From contig CM031858.1 in the NCBI GenBank assembly GCA_018697195.1, positions 94,096,643 through 94,160,642 of the forward strand: a stretch of DNA of 64,000 nucleotides, given 5' to 3'. The notes below the pieces were generated by a model. That model saw nothing but the letters and a program-made list of their open reading frames with translations. It was not told the DNA's origin and searched no databases. The stretch comes from Certhia americana (taxonomy: Eukaryota > Chordata > Aves > Passeriformes > Certhiidae). Position numbers and translations under genes: made by a program. Positions 37,141 to 51,038 of this stretch are shown in pieces; within the stretch, counting starts at the first letter, position 1; each line of letters opens with the position of its first letter.

Positions 37141-40100
37141 ATTTGAAAAACTGATTGAGAAATAAAAACGGAGTTCTCCTTCTCCTTAGATTCCATATTG
37201 AGACAAATTTTAACTGCTTGAGTAAGAGCTGTAGGAATGCACTGTGGTCCTTGAGGAAGTTTTCATCATCACTGCATTTACCACTTATTTGGTGTGCCCC
37301 TTGTTTTAACAAATCACACAAGAAAAATGTTATCATATCTCTCTCTGTTTGGTGTTTGGTTTCTTTCCTTACCAGTACATTTTTTCACTTGCATTTTCTT
37401 CACTCCACATTACAGAGTCAAGATCAGTTTTATTTATTGGGTCAGCATAATGCAAATAAATCTCTGCTGTTGGTTACTGCTTAATGCCTGCAAGAGAGCA
37501 AGCCCAGCCCCCTGCCCCTGCATCTGCTAACCAGGGAGGGGCAGCCACCCTGGGGAGATCTCCTGAAGGCAGCCATGGCTCAGGGCAGGTTTTCAGAGAA
37601 GGAGGAAAATTAATTCAAACCCAAAGCTTTTTGAGGAGATGGTTCTTGCAGGCAGGGGTGAGGAGTCAAGAGAAGCACCAAGAGGGATTTGAAAATGAAG
37701 CACGTCGAAACTCTGTTCTTTGGGAGTTGCAACCATTGTAATGCACTTGGTGTTCACACTTAAAATTTAAAAGCAGATTTGAGCAAAGCTCAGAACAACA
37801 AAATTTCCTGATACTTCATAGTTGTGAAAGCACATTTTTGAAAAGCAATAATAGAAGAAGACCATCACAGGTTCAGAAATTATGAGAAAACCTTGAAAAC
37901 ATCTAGGTTTCATTTTTTAATCAATACAACCAAAAATCCTGCCTGGAACACCAAACAAAAACAAAACCCCCCTCCCTAACTGCTGTTTCTACATGATGTC
38001 ATGAGTGGGTTTTGAGCAAATGAAATTAAATTGCAAGGGCAAAGAAAACAAGGGATTTCCTACTTCACATGAAATTACTTGTGTTCACAAGGAGGAATTG
38101 TGGCCATGTTACAGAAATGGCACCATAGCAAATGCATTTGAGATACGATTGACATCTTGGGGATACCTTTACCTGCAGTGCACCATATTGTGTGCTTCCA
38201 CAATGCTACCAGTTTTGATGGCAATGATTAGTAGGCGTGTAATTCAAAGCAATACCAGCATTAACCTCTCTCAGCTTGGCATCCAGACAATGGAGGAAAA
38301 TGAGGTGTAAGTTTCAGTCTGGTAAAAGACCCATGGAAAACTAGAGAACAAAACGACACACCAATCCCCTTTTAATGAATATAGTGTTCAAATGACTGTT
38401 AACGAAAGAAAGGTTTTTCATATTCTGTCATGAGGTCCCTATGCACCACATTAAACAGCACAGCTGACCAAGAGATGACTATGATTCAGTTTTATTATGG
38501 GTGGGCTGACCTCAAAAGATAGAGCAGATCTTTTCAGTTCACAGAGGGATAAAATTATCTATATGCTTATGCAGCCTCTATTCAAACCTCCTGCAAGCCA
38601 ACAGAACTTCCACTCATGCTTATAAAGCTAGCTGTGTGTAGAAGGATCCTTAGAATCAGAACCTGAAGTTTGCCTCAGTTCTTAAACTGGAAATAATACG
38701 AATGCTGTCCCAAGTAACTTACAAGGGATGTAAGTGGTTTTGGGTTGAAAAAAAGTAAGCAGGAAAGAAAGGCAATTATGTCTTCATATCACCACAAAAG
38801 TTCTTGCAAGAGAAATTTTGGAGATTATTTTGCAGTGTAAAAATGTACTGCCTTTATTCACCATCATTTGTTTTTCATAATGAATGTGGAAATATAAACT
38901 CATGCCTATTTTTTTTTTCCTAAATTTTTCATCCTTTACAGGTCTTTATACTCAACTGTTCTATGAGATTCAACACTATTGCTACAGTTGTTCAAGGATG
39001 TGCCTAGAGCTTAAAAATGTTGGCTAGGATCTCTATTGGAATTTGCATATAGCCTTGCTGATTGTGTCTCTTCTCAAAAGTTTATTCACTTTTTTTTAAC
39101 TTTGTAGTTGATTTGCTTGGCTTTTGCCTTTTTGGGGTGCATGTGATCCTTTTTACATGTCAGGTGGGTGCTTCAGGTGGGAGCCTTCCCCTCCCACTGT
39201 CTCTTCATGGAGCTCCCATGGGGAGCTGTGGCAAGTATTCTTTGGACCATGAGGAAACCTTGTTCTTCCCAAGGACTGCAGGGCCTTGGGTAAGGTCCCA
39301 CAAATCCTCTCATTCAGATTCCTAATTCAACCAGATCTGAAATCCTACATAGCATAAACTGTACCATTACTCACGAAAGGATTGGTGGAACCTTTTCAGC
39401 TTTGGAGAGAGAGACACACAGGTCCCCTTGCTCATGTGGCATTGGCAAAAAGAGGGTGGTCCAGGCAGGAGCTGGCATTCAGCATCTGCTCCAGTATCCA
39501 GTGCCCAGTTGCATGGGAGTGAGGGGCTCTTCTGAGGTGCTGAGAAGAGCCCCATGTCTATGGTGTGAGAACAATCATTTAAGGGTGGGATTTTGAGCTG
39601 TGGAAAGCAACATTCCCAGGACTGGTACTGGACTCAGCCCAGCTTTCTTGTCTACAAGCAGCCCAACAAGGCTCAGATGCCATTCCAGAGGCACCGAGGT
39701 GAGGAAGGGAGGAAGGTTGCAACTCTTCTCAGTCATTGTCAATCTGTTTGATCTGAGAAAAAAGTAAAGAAAAAGTTGATATCATTGAGATACACACGAC
39801 CTTTAAGACAGCTTTACTTCGGGGAACTGAAAGGACTGAAAGTCACTGACTGATTCAGTGAAGTGTCCTGAGGTAAGAATTTAGGAGATACTTTGATTTT
39901 TTTTTTCTTTTTCATTTCACCTTTTGAGCAACTAGACAGAAATGGCACTGATGAATCATTAGGGTATTTCTCTCATTAATCTGGGAAGCTGCATGACTTA
40001 TTGAAAAGTCAAAAAAAGATATTTTATATTTGTCAGTGCGTACAGATGTTTAGATGCTGTTGCAATGCTAACTGTTGCTCTTAAGGTCTTGGCCTCTGTA

Positions 40101-42005
40101 CATAAGACTCTCACTTCTGACTCAAGGACCTGGACTGTAAGGAAGAATTATTCTCTGTGCCAGTGAGAGGCAATAGAAACAACCATGGTGGCCAGACAAA
40201 AAAGATCATGGGAATTACATGATTAGGTTAGATGTTAAGTGAGCTCTAAAGATTTAAGCTTATGACTTCTGATTGTTGTTTAAAAAAATGGTTATGAGTG
40301 TTTACAAATTCCATCGGGTGGAAGAAGAAGGATTTAGGAAATATCAGCACAAAGGGCCTTGCCCAAATCTCCCCAAGTCCTGTGAGGATGGTGGCAGTGA
40401 GAAGAACTGGAGAGCAGGAGATGCTTTCCTAATGTGTAGAATGTGACCAATAATAACTGTTAAGACCTTCTATTAATTTTACTGAGGAGCTGCATTTTCA
40501 TAGAACTGTTCTTTATTTTCTTCTTGTTCATATTATCTCTCACTTCTTATTTCTCAGTTTTAAGGGGAAAAACCCTCACCTTCTCTACATACCAAAGTGA
40601 AACTCCATTTTTCAACAAACTAATTTTTAAAAAGTGGCAAAATTCTGATTGTTCCGATCTGCATCAGAGATCACTGCAATTACACCTAGAACTCCTTATC
40701 ATTCACTGGTGATGCATGAAAAGGATAGTTTTACAGCTGATGCCATCATTCTTAGCAGAAAGTATAAGATGCTGAAGCCTGGAAGATACTAGGAAGAAGA
40801 AACTGTCTACAAAGTATAATAACTGTTGTACATCATCCTTTTCAAACTTTTATTCGTAGTATTTTGAAGGAGTTCAACTTGCTTCAGAGAAACTGGAAAG
40901 CATCTTCTGATAACATCAGTTCATTTACTGGTGGTATAATTCACTTTATTTTCATTTCTTCCCTTAAAATCTCATGAATTTCAAACCCTGAGTACCACAT
41001 GGGCTTGAAAAGCATAATCAAATACATTTGCAGTGGTAGTTCCTCTTCTTCCTTCCACGTTGGCTCTAACATTTTTCAATGTATTTTTAAGGGTCTTGGT
41101 AGTGGTTTGTGTGGGTTTTTTTATATTACTGATTTGGGCAAATACTCAAGTTCAAATTGCTGTGCATGGATGATTCCTCTTAACTCACAAAGATGGAAAC
41201 CACACCGAAGCTTTCAGAGCCAAGCTGATCATGACTATCACAAACCTTCAAGCTGGAAAGTACAACCAGTGAAATGCTGCAAAAGCAAGAGTGTAATTGT
41301 AGTGTTTTTAATGAAAAACTGCTTGTAGAGGGGCAGGTAATGTCTGCACAGGAGTGTCTACACAAGCGTGATAGCAGTGGCCTTGTATTGTTAGAAGAAC
41401 TGGTCTAACCTGACTAACGGAAGTTGAGGATTTTATCTGGCTTCAAAATTACTTGTGGATGCATAAGTATGATGACCTATAAAATTTTGTAGCATAAACA
41501 AAACAAATTCTCGGTTCTGTGTCTGCAAGATCGTGCTCCTATAAAATAACCATGTTTACCTGTAATGAAGATTATCACACTGAAAGGTATGATTTGTTCA
41601 GAGAGCACTATAATGGGACTGGTACCATCATAAACAGAGACCTACTTTTAAAAACAGTTTGGGTTTTTTTGTACTGAGAAGAAATGGCTGCTCAGTTTAT
41701 TGTTTCCAGCAGCTCCAAACAGCTGGCATTGCTTCAATTGTAGTGAGCAAGCAGGACTTTCTTTCTGTTATGAGGCAAAAGAGCTGTGATATTTTTCTTT
41801 GAACAAAAAGAAGATGGGTTAGATATAATTATTGTTACTTGTAAGCTTGTGAGAAAGGGCAAGTGACCAACCTTGAGATGGTACGGACCTCACTCTTGCC
41901 ATTTAAAAGGCTGCCTGCACAAAGCCTTACTCAAATCAATGAGCTTGAAAAAGGAGCAAAATCACTGCGAGTCTGGTTACATTTTGGGCTCTGTTGATTA
42001 AGAGA

Positions 42006-42042
42006 GCTGTAATGTACATTTGATTAAATGGTACATTACAGC
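42006..42042. repeat. 12-bp inverted repeat with alternative inner hairpin
   Basis: GCTGTAATGTAC (42006-42017) is the exact reverse complement of GTACATTACAGC (42031-42042). The spacer overlaps a second possible hairpin, CATTT-GATT-AAATG, at 42017-42030. The surrounding 150 bases contain further TGATTA and ATTACA words. This suits a protein-bound dyad or a short RNA hairpin equally well, and function is unknown. Confidence 0.8.
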
Positions 42043-44442
42043 CTCAAAGCCCAGGAAAACCACTAAGTCATCATCCTATCTGTCATTCCTGGGCTGCTTT
42101 GAACCCAAGCGTGCCCTGCTTACATGAATTAGAGTTGATAGAAAGGACTGACCCGATTTATGACGGACATGCAACCCGCAATATAGAGAATACAGAGTGC
42201 TGCAACCACTCCCTCCTCTGTCTCAACATGCCCATTTTCCTACTGATTCTGTGGGCTGTGGAAACAGGAGCTTCTACACCAGTTGTAAAGCTGGTTGAAA
42301 ATGTGAGCTTCTGTGAAAAAAGATGTGCACATGAACCATTTCTTGGTTTTTCCTCTAACTGGGAGAATCATCCCAGCTGGGATCTTCCTCTATGGAGAAT
42401 TCCTTTACCCATTTCAGGCAGCACACAGAAGCCTTGCCTGGTCATATTGTTTTGCCTAGGAAATGTCAGGCTTAACTATAAATAATGACAATAGCATGCC
42501 ATGATAGCTATGAGCCTGCCAAAAGTAGGATTTCTTAATGTTAAATTAAAATTAAAAAAATAACCAGGAATCAAGATGCAGTTTCAAGATGTTTGCTTGA
42601 ACTTTCCTTAATGTTTCAATTCAGCAGTGAGTTCTTTTGATGAATGACAAATTAATCACCATGTTACAAAAAGAAATACTATGAGAAACCCACGGAAGGC
42701 AGAGTTCTTTCCTCACAGAATATTTTTCCTCTGATGCATTGCAGCATTTTTTCCTAACACATACCTGTTACACACCTGCAAAGTGTTTAACTCCTAAAGA
42801 AGGTTGTACCATTATTTACAAATGAAATGTGTATTCATTGAAAGCAGTGTCTGACACTAGAAATAACTTAAGCACTGACAATTTCTAAGAGGTTATCTCA
42901 ACACCTATTTTTCTGCTACTAATGAAAAAGTCTTGTTGTTACCATAGAAACTGGCATATCTCTACCTACACTTCTCAAAGAAACACACCAATATACTAAT
43001 GTTTGTGTCTCTGTGTGTATGTGTGTCCCACCAAGTGCTTGAAGGTCACCCTGAATCCTGTTAATAAGTGGGGAAAGAATTGAAGCCACATTAAGTGCCA
43101 GTTTATTGACATCAAGCCTGCAAATCAAACAGATAGACAAACCATACCAGACAAAATTGTTCTGCAGTTCTGACAGAGGTCCCTATCCTACCAGCTACTT
43201 TGTGTTTCCCAAGTCCCCTGCACCCATAAAGTTGGGATTGGGATCAATTTATCCTTTCAAAGAACATTTCAAAAGATAGCAAGAAAAAAAGAGAAATTTT
43301 GTTTTGTTTTTTTTCCCAGAAATTCTCTTTGAAAGAAATTTACATTTGCTATTAGCAGGTCAGATCAATAATTCATATCACTGTTTTTAATTTCATGTGC
43401 AAGCATCAGAATAGTAAATTTTTCTTTATTTCCTTGTTGATACAATTTCCACCTTCATTAGAGAAAAGTTAATCCATCACAACCACTCTGTGCTCTGGAA
43501 GAAAATTATTTTAGCTGGCAAAAGTTGAATCAGGTCCCTATCAAATTTTTATTAATTCTAAAGTTCTGCTTGTCACTTGGATACCAACTTGACAGAAGGG
43601 AGAATGCTCAGGTTGTTGCTATGTAGAGTGCAAAGGAAAATGTTTACAGCAGAACCATCAAGCAAATAAATGCAGTTACATCTTTAAATATATGTTTGTT
43701 TATTTTTTGTCTCTTATTTTTTAAAACACATATAGCCTCTATCTTTACTGGCTCTCCATGTGCTATTTCTATAATCCCCAGATTCTGTTCTATAAAGTGC
43801 TGGGTTGCTTATGTCAATTTGAACATTTTTTTATGAGAAAAAAAGGAAGGAAATTTTTATTTTGAGGACTTAATTCTTCATATATTGAACCAATGAAGGA
43901 CCATTATGACTTGAGTTTGATTACAGTCTGGACTCAGTAAACTTTCAGGATTTTAACAAGCTCCAACTTCCAAGGGTAATTAAAAATTGCATTACAGCAA
44001 AACCCTCTCAGCAACAAATCTGTCTGAGCATTACAAATGGATTTTTATTTATGAATGTACTTAAGCATATGAAATTCATAAATTTCTCTTCCTCATTAGC
44101 TTACAGAGGGATTGCATGTTATGGTTTGCTAAGAAATGCAATGTTTGCCACATATAAACTCGGCTGACAGAGAAGGAAAAACCAGTTGGAAAAGTTTTTC
44201 TGCTGGAGTTTTGAGGAGACTTCTGGGATAGAGATCTGAAAGCAACTTTTTTCATCTGTATTTGAAATGAAAGAGGGAAAAATATTGTTCTCAAATGCTG
44301 CCTGCAGGACCTTGGTCATACAGTGTCAGTACATAAAGCCATCAGGGATAGACAAGTAGTTAAATATCATAGAATTTTGCTACTACAAAAATGGGTTTAT
44401 ATGAAGTTACCAAGGAAATTCATTTAAGTTCTCTAGCCCCAG

Positions 44443-44462
44443 AACTCAATTGAAATTGAGTT
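44443..44462. repeat. Near-perfect 20-base palindrome
   Basis: AACTCAATTGAAATTGAGTT pairs at 9 of 10 positions in each half, failing only at the two central bases GA. It is a compact dyad with no further pairing outside. Confidence 0.8.
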
Positions 44463-47400
44463 TGCTATTTTCTTTGTTTTTCTTGCAAAGTCTCATACGT
44501 CTTGAGAATCATGGGAAGGAGGGAAGGATATAAAATGGATGAGAATAGGGCTGTATGAGACTTACTAATCTCCAAGTGAGGGCTTTAAAAGATTGTTTTG
44601 CTGAGGTAAAAGCTGAGGACAACCTGTCAGGCCAAAAAAACTAACAAAAGATCCTGGTTTTACTGTGGTAACTGTTGGAGCAGCTCACAGTGAGTACTTT
44701 CTTAGGATTTTCCTAGGCTTCACAGCTGTGAATGAACTCCAGCTAGGGATTGGAAAGGTTTTCTATATTCTAAAGCTAACTGAAGACTCAAATGCTGTGT
44801 CCTTCTTGTATTTAAGATGCAGTGTGCAGCTTGCAGCTTCATGCTGCTGAATGAGTAGCAGTCAAAACTTAAAGGTCTCCAAGGTTTATGTACCTGAACT
44901 CCAGAAGGTGACCATGGCAGCCCGCAGTGAGCTAGAGGACTTAGGGAAAAGGAAACGGGGTTTTGGGATGAGAAAGTTCTTGAACTCACAACACTCCATG
45001 TAAGGAATGTTCTGAGCCATCAAGCTGCAGATAACAACTGAACTAGTTTCCATGTCGCTATAACGCAAGGACTCTGACTTGGATGTTTTTGGATTCCTTT
45101 TAGAATGGCCAATCAAATAAAAGTAGTGTGTATCTAAGTGTTTTGATGTTGATGAGTTCGTAGCATTTGCAGAAAAAAATGTTAATTCGATTTTTTTTCC
45201 GCCGAGTTCTCATGTGAGTATAGGTTTTACAATGTAGCAATTTGGCTGAAATTTTGGACTCAAAAACTTTCCCAAACACAAACTTACATCCAGTGGAAAC
45301 ACTCAGGTTACACCTTATTTCATGCTTCAACCATGCAAAACCATTAAGTCTGCTATAGTGTTTCAGCACAAACCCATAAATCACCTTGAGAGGAGTTGAA
45401 AGGCCACAGAATTAGTGACCCTACTCTAAGTTTTGAATTCACAGCAAAATTGCAAACCAATTAGCTTTCATCTTAGACTTTTTGTGCAGGTCTCTTTAGA
45501 CATTACCCATGTTCTTTAAGTGTACCCCTGCATCGTCCAATATTTAAGAGAAAAAGCTTTGACTAAAAAAAAATGCCACAAATAGAAAACAGGCATACAC
45601 TGTCTGAAAAGGGCTGTTTGTGATCTGTCAGAAGGCGATTAGCCTAAAATAAAATTAGTAACCCCAGGCTTGTACTATAATTTAGGACACCTCAGTATGA
45701 GAAATGAGTGAGTAATTTCAAAAAGAATTTGTATTTTCTCTTTTAGAGAGTGTCTTGAATGATTGAATACAGGAGAAATAGAAACACTTTGGAAACACCC
45801 CAGTCTGTTCCACCAGCAATGTCACAAGGCAGTCAGGTCAGAGAATAGCTCACTTGGATGTAGAAGAACTGACTTGTGTTTTGAGCAGCTGAAGATTGAT
45901 TTCAGTGTGTTTGTCTCTGGGGATTGCATTTTTAGCATGTTAGAATACGTTACTCTTGAGTGTACGTGCAATTCAAATATGAGTCACGTTTGTTTCAATA
46001 CATGTATGCCATCTTCATGTAATGTGAGCAGCAGCAAACAGGAAAAAATGCATTTTTGCATATGTATGTGTTTGAACATTGTTTAGACATCCTCAGAAAT
46101 GGAGTATAAAAGTCTACAAAATATTCTGTTCTACCCCACAAGGAACAGATTAGAGTTGTTAACTGAATCTGTTCACAGTGAAAACACACACTGTGGATGC
46201 CCAGTTGTAAAGACAGAAAGCCTGATTCATTCCTGTTAAACAGAGCTGTGGAAGAAATCCATGTTGCCGTCCATGTGTGGATAACAACCATTCCCTTATC
46301 CTAGCCATCTTGTACTTTGACTGATGGAAATAATATATTTTAGGCATGTTGTAATGCCAGATTGTTGTGGCATAATCAAGTCCCTAAAATTATATGCAAA
46401 TTTTTGAAGCTGAAGGCACAAGACCCTGTTTTTACAATGTTGAACCAGGTAGGGAAAGACTCATCCAGTCAAGCAGTGTTTGCCTTAACTAGAAAAACTT
46501 ACTGTTTGCCTAATTTTTTTGCATTTAATCAAAGGAAAATTGTTGTTAACAGATGCTGGTTGGCTGCAGGATGGCGGCTTGAGAGAGTGTTAGTAAATAT
46601 TCTTGACAACAAACTTTTTTAAAATAGTCAAGAGAAACCTTTAGTGCAGCCAAAATATCTGCAGAATTCACTCAACATGCTCAGATGTAAGTCATCTTCT
46701 GTTTCTTTACAAGCAAAGAAACCACACAGTAAAAAAAGCTAAGGAAAAAAAACTGAAAAAAAATCCTTTACAGTGTGCATTTGACTAAATAATGTAGTTT
46801 TCTCTGTAAGGTTCAACAGTGGAAAACTGTTGCATAATATTCCATAATTTATATGTATTTCATGCATTTTATTTTGTTGCATAAGATGAAATTAAACATA
46901 TCAGAAAATCCTGCTATAAGATAGCTAACAAAAATAAATGCATCTGGTATGATTTGCATGGACTATGCCTGCCTTTTTTGTTGTACTGATACATCACTTG
47001 CTTACCTGGAGGGAGAAATTATTTCCCATCAGGCACATAATAACAGTGTCTGAATCATGCTCTACAGATAGCATAAAACACTATGAACTTGATTTTGGAT
47101 ATGGGATTTATCTTGGGAATAGACCTACAGAAAGTGAGGAAACCATGAGAAAAGATAGGCAAGTCCATACATTGCTAATATAAATTAAATACATTTTTGC
47201 AGACTTATGAAAAACTCTGGGTTTCATAGCTATTAACATAAGCATTATCAACACTATGTCTATGTGTTCAGATATGCATTTAAAAGACTTTTTAGTAGCA
47301 GATATTATATGTCTTCAATGTGTGTCCACTGATATCTCAGCTGGAGATTAAAAAAAAAATGCCACTGACTCTCCTTGGGATTTGCATTCTTAAATTTTAG

Positions 47401-49108
47401 AGTAGTCTGATCTTAGAGTACAGACTTGAAAATCATCATCATCTTTTAATTGAAGATATAAATTAAAATTTCCAGCTTACCTACTTGCTCCTAAATGTGT
47501 GTCAGGGAAAGTGTCTGCACCTTTTCTGTATTTAGTTGAGTAATCTAAAGCTTGCAATCAAGGGCTTAAAAAATTATCCATATTGCTAATGCTTTTAGGA
47601 CATGAAAACAGTGTCTCTAGTATTGTACAGCAGGCTATCTGATCAGTGGAGTGTTGAAAATATGTACACAACACTAAATTTCTCAGGAAGTCTATCCAAC
47701 GTACAGGGAACAAATAACACAGTGTGATGAGTCACTAACAAATATTTTAGCAGAGGTGAAACTGCATTATGCCAGCATTTTGTTAGTAGGAGCGGTGCAT
47801 CTTCATTTTGTGCTTATTCTGCAATGTTAGTGGAAAAATATTTCCACTACAGGGGCAGTGAGCATATGTAATGCAAACATTTTGACAGTGAATGTAAACA
47901 GCTTTCCTGCATTTTAAACCATTAAATCAAGGACACAAATTTCCATGGTTTTGCAGATTGCAATCTTCGCTGACTATAGAGACATTGGTGTTGCATCTGT
48001 TTTGTGTTTAAAATTGCATGCTATGTTGTGCCACTGTGGCTGAATTTTAATAAATGTGGGGGTTATTAATTGTTATGGATGTTGGGGTCTCACTCGTAAC
48101 CATGGTGCAGAGATCCAATAATACATTACAGAAGAAATGTTTTAAAAGAAATTAACAGTGATTGGGATGACTCAAATATTGCTCTTGCTTGCTCATCTGC
48201 TAGAAAAGTATGACAGCCTGCCCTCATTTTATTTCTGACTTCTTGCTTTCCAGTTTCTTACAGAGAAAACGACATTATTTGACTTGGTGCATGAACAGGA
48301 GCCTCAGGGTAGTAGTCTCCATCAGGCTGCTCTATCTAGGTTTCTTTCACTACTTCTGTCATTGGAGAGCATATAGCTCTCCTAAAATGCTTTCTCCAGC
48401 TTTATTCTCTACCTCTCAACCCTGTCCCAAAATAGTTTTTTGGGGAAAATGAGTCTTCTTGAGCCAAAGCAGAAAGCATGTGTCAGGATGTGCCCTGTAT
48501 GCCAGGGAACAGTGCCCCAAGGAAAGAAGTAGCCACAGACTTGTGGGTCAGGAGGGTTTCTGTGGAGCAGGAAAAAGCTAAAAATTGAGTTAACAACAAC
48601 AGAGCAAATGATTTGTGAAAGAGGTAATTTGACTCTCTTGGCTTAAAGGAAAAGTTTTCTTTTCTAATAAATTATTTCTTCCCATGGCTAGTAAATCATT
48701 TCCTCTCCTAATACACTTAATTTGCTATTCCCTTTAATTATTGCTTGTCCAGGTTGGATCTTAAAGGCTCCAACTTAAAAGGAGTCTAACCTAACCCTGG
48801 CAAAAAGCCACCCCCTGTCACATCATTAACTGAAAGACAATCATACTCTGTCTTGCCTTAAAATAATACAGACAGTGTTCAAAATGCTGCAGTAAGTGTT
48901 TTTCTCAAGGCAATATCTTGTATTAATAGGAAAGACTATGGTGAGGGTTGTGTCATGCCTATCAGACCCTTCTTGAATTAAATGGCAGTATATTAATATC
49001 AGAGTTTGTGTCCCTTGGATAATGTAATTTTACAGAGGTGCAGGGGATGGTATTTCTTAGAGGAAAATTGCTTTTGCACTGTCATTACCTTGCTTTAACA
49101 CTAACCTG

Positions 49109-49145
49109 TTACAATATAGTATTGTAAGTCACTTCCCATGGGAAG
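49109..49145. repeat. Two adjacent dyads within 37 bases
   Basis: TTACAATA (49109-49116) pairs with TATTGTAA (49120-49127) around TAG. Four bases later CTTCCCATGGGAAG (49132-49145) is a perfect 14-bp palindrome. The first dyad places ACAAT and ATTGT, which are SOX-type HMG cores, in inverted orientation five bases apart. SOX pairing is inference from the core words only. Confidence 0.8.
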
Positions 49146-50731
49146 GAAAAAAAAATGGGAACATAGTTTTTATGGAAAGGAAGAAATTTTTTTTTTCCAT
49201 CCTGAGCCTAAAAGTATTGAGCTGTGATTATCTTAAAGCCCTGCTTCTATCTCAGTATATGGCTAGCAAACTTGCACATTGGATTTTATTTCTAAATCAG
49301 CTGTGCAGCACTGTAGAACATCTTCTGAATACTTTTACTCACAGCTGTCATGTCCTGGTGTTTTAAAGTTATTTCCAGTAGCATATGATATGTTCCTTGG
49401 CTCTTTGTATCTTGGGAGAAGGAAATGAGAGAGAATGGGTGAAGAGAAAAAGAACAAGCAGAGAGAAGGAACTCTTACCTCTTTTTGAGATATGGTTTAC
49501 AAACTGAGACATCCCAAAATCCCAGGTTTCCTGATCGCTCTCTGCACACTTCCTACAAAAAACCAACTGTCTTTGTCTGTTGTGAAATACCTAATAAGTC
49601 CACAGCTTTTATAACATGGTCCTCCTCAAAGCATTTAATCTTCATGGGAAGACAGCCAATGTATCTCCCTTCTCTCCTGAAAATGTGTTTGGGAGCTCAA
49701 GTCTGAAAGAGCTCAGCATGCTGATGCCCAGAGATACATCAATGGAGCAGCCATGGAGCAATGGGAGCTCCCAGCCCAGGAGACTGTTTGGCACTCTAAG
49801 GCACGGACTGCAGAATGACTCTGCATTTTAAAAGACCAATTATCAACTGTCAGAAGAAGAATATGAAGGAGAACGTGTCTTGTAAGATTCAGTTGGAGTC
49901 ATTCTGATTATGCCAGTGCCTTGGGAGCCTGGTGCCCTAAAGAAAAACTATTCAGACAGAGAAAGCAGCTGGTCAGTGTAGTGGAACACCACTGATCCAC
50001 CACTGAAGAAAGCAGCAAGCATCCCAGTGCTGGGGTCTCTGTGCCATGCCAGCCTTGTGGTGGCAGAGGAAGGGTACTGCTGGAGGACATTGGTAGGGCC
50101 AAATTCCTATATATTCCTTATCAGATTGAGATCAGTCTTTTGAACTGCAGTCTGCACTCTATCTGCTGTGCTATGTCCAGGGAATCCTTAAATTTTTTGA
50201 TTCTTACAGCACTGGAAGAATATTACTAATTACTCTCAATGTAAAAGAATAGCTGTTTGAGCACATGCTTGAGTTAGAAAAAGAAATATGGGAAATCTTC
50301 CTTCTCAAATGCTTATAAGGATCCTCTACTTCTCTTGCATTTTGGTGCACAATTTTAGAAGACCAGCATTTTGGTCAATTGTTTTGGTAAGGATATAATT
50401 TTGTCTGCCTGTCCTTGCTAATTCAAACTTTTTTGAAATAGCCCACTAACCAGCCTCATGTACAAGTTTCTTTACTCGCCAGATTTAGTGATATTGAGCT
50501 TACCTTTTACCCTTATTTTTTATTCCAACTTTCAAATCCTTCATGTGAATGAGTTTTAAATTTGACTTAATGAAAAATCTGCCTCCTGTGTTAACCATAA
50601 TTGTCTAAGAAATTAATAATAAGAAATGCAATTATGCAAAGTTTTCATGAGAAGGGAAGCAAAAATCAATTCCTAAACATGTGTGGCAAGGCTCAGTGGC
50701 AGTAGCACCACTATAGATATGTGTGTGTTTT

Positions 50732-50770
<39 letters not shown>

Positions 50771-50771
50771 A
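50732..50771. repeat. Compound TA/TG dinucleotide microsatellite
   Basis: A (TA)n run from about 50732 switches at about 50746 to a (TG)n run that continues to about 50771, and a shorter GTGTGTGT lies just upstream at 50721. Alternating purine-pyrimidine TG repeats can adopt Z-DNA and are usually length-polymorphic. Confidence 0.93.
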
Positions 50772-50957
50772 TGCTTGTCACTATATCCACTTAATGGACT
50801 AAGCTGAGATGATAAGAATCTTTCCAGATGGCTTTTGTGTTCCAGCTATTCACAAGTGCAGAAGTTGCTTTGGAAGAACAACTGCAGCTAGTGTGAGCTG
50901 CATGTATTGATGACCATCCTGGTGCCACATCACACCCAGAGCCCAGAGTACAACCAC

Positions 50958-51038
50958 TGAATCATAGAATGGTTTGGTTTGGAAGGGGACCTGGAAGATC
51001 ATCTAGTTCCATCACTCAGAGAATCATGGAATTTGGGC
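50958..51038 (-). mobile_element. Short CR1 LINE 3' end, minus strand
   Basis: GAATCATAGAATGGTTTGGTTTGGAAGGGGACC with GATCATCTAGTTCC is the reverse complement of the terminal part of CR1. Only about 60 bases remain before similarity is lost. A second AGAATCATGGAATTT word at 51019-51033 looks like another CR1 terminal repeat directly behind it, so two truncated insertions or an internal rearrangement may be stacked here. Confidence 0.85.

Larger units (their letters stand above)
32500..41999. other. Unique noncoding sequence, no supported gene
   Basis: This is AT-rich unique DNA without a supported gene. It holds the best small structures of the window: a short inverted repeat at 35992-36027, a paired-class homeodomain palindrome at 36526-36542 and an interrupted 42-bp palindrome at 37099-37140. 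A GC-richer patch at about 37480-37700 has an open frame but no known domain. The block 35980-36760 is dense in AT-rich factor-site-like words and could be conserved noncoding DNA. Confidence 0.55.
42000..50731. other. Unique noncoding sequence, no supported gene
   Basis: This is AT-rich unique DNA. It contains the hairpin at 42006-42042, a nearly perfect 20-base palindrome at 44443-44462 and paired dyads at 49109-49145. Several reading frames of 100-130 codons (for example 42099-42485 and 45763-46086, plus strand) lack domains and show no convincing splice context. Confidence 0.55.

Noticed and set aside
50721..50771. Telomere-like or satellite array
   Set aside because: The unit is a simple TA/TG dinucleotide run of about 40 bases, an ordinary microsatellite.
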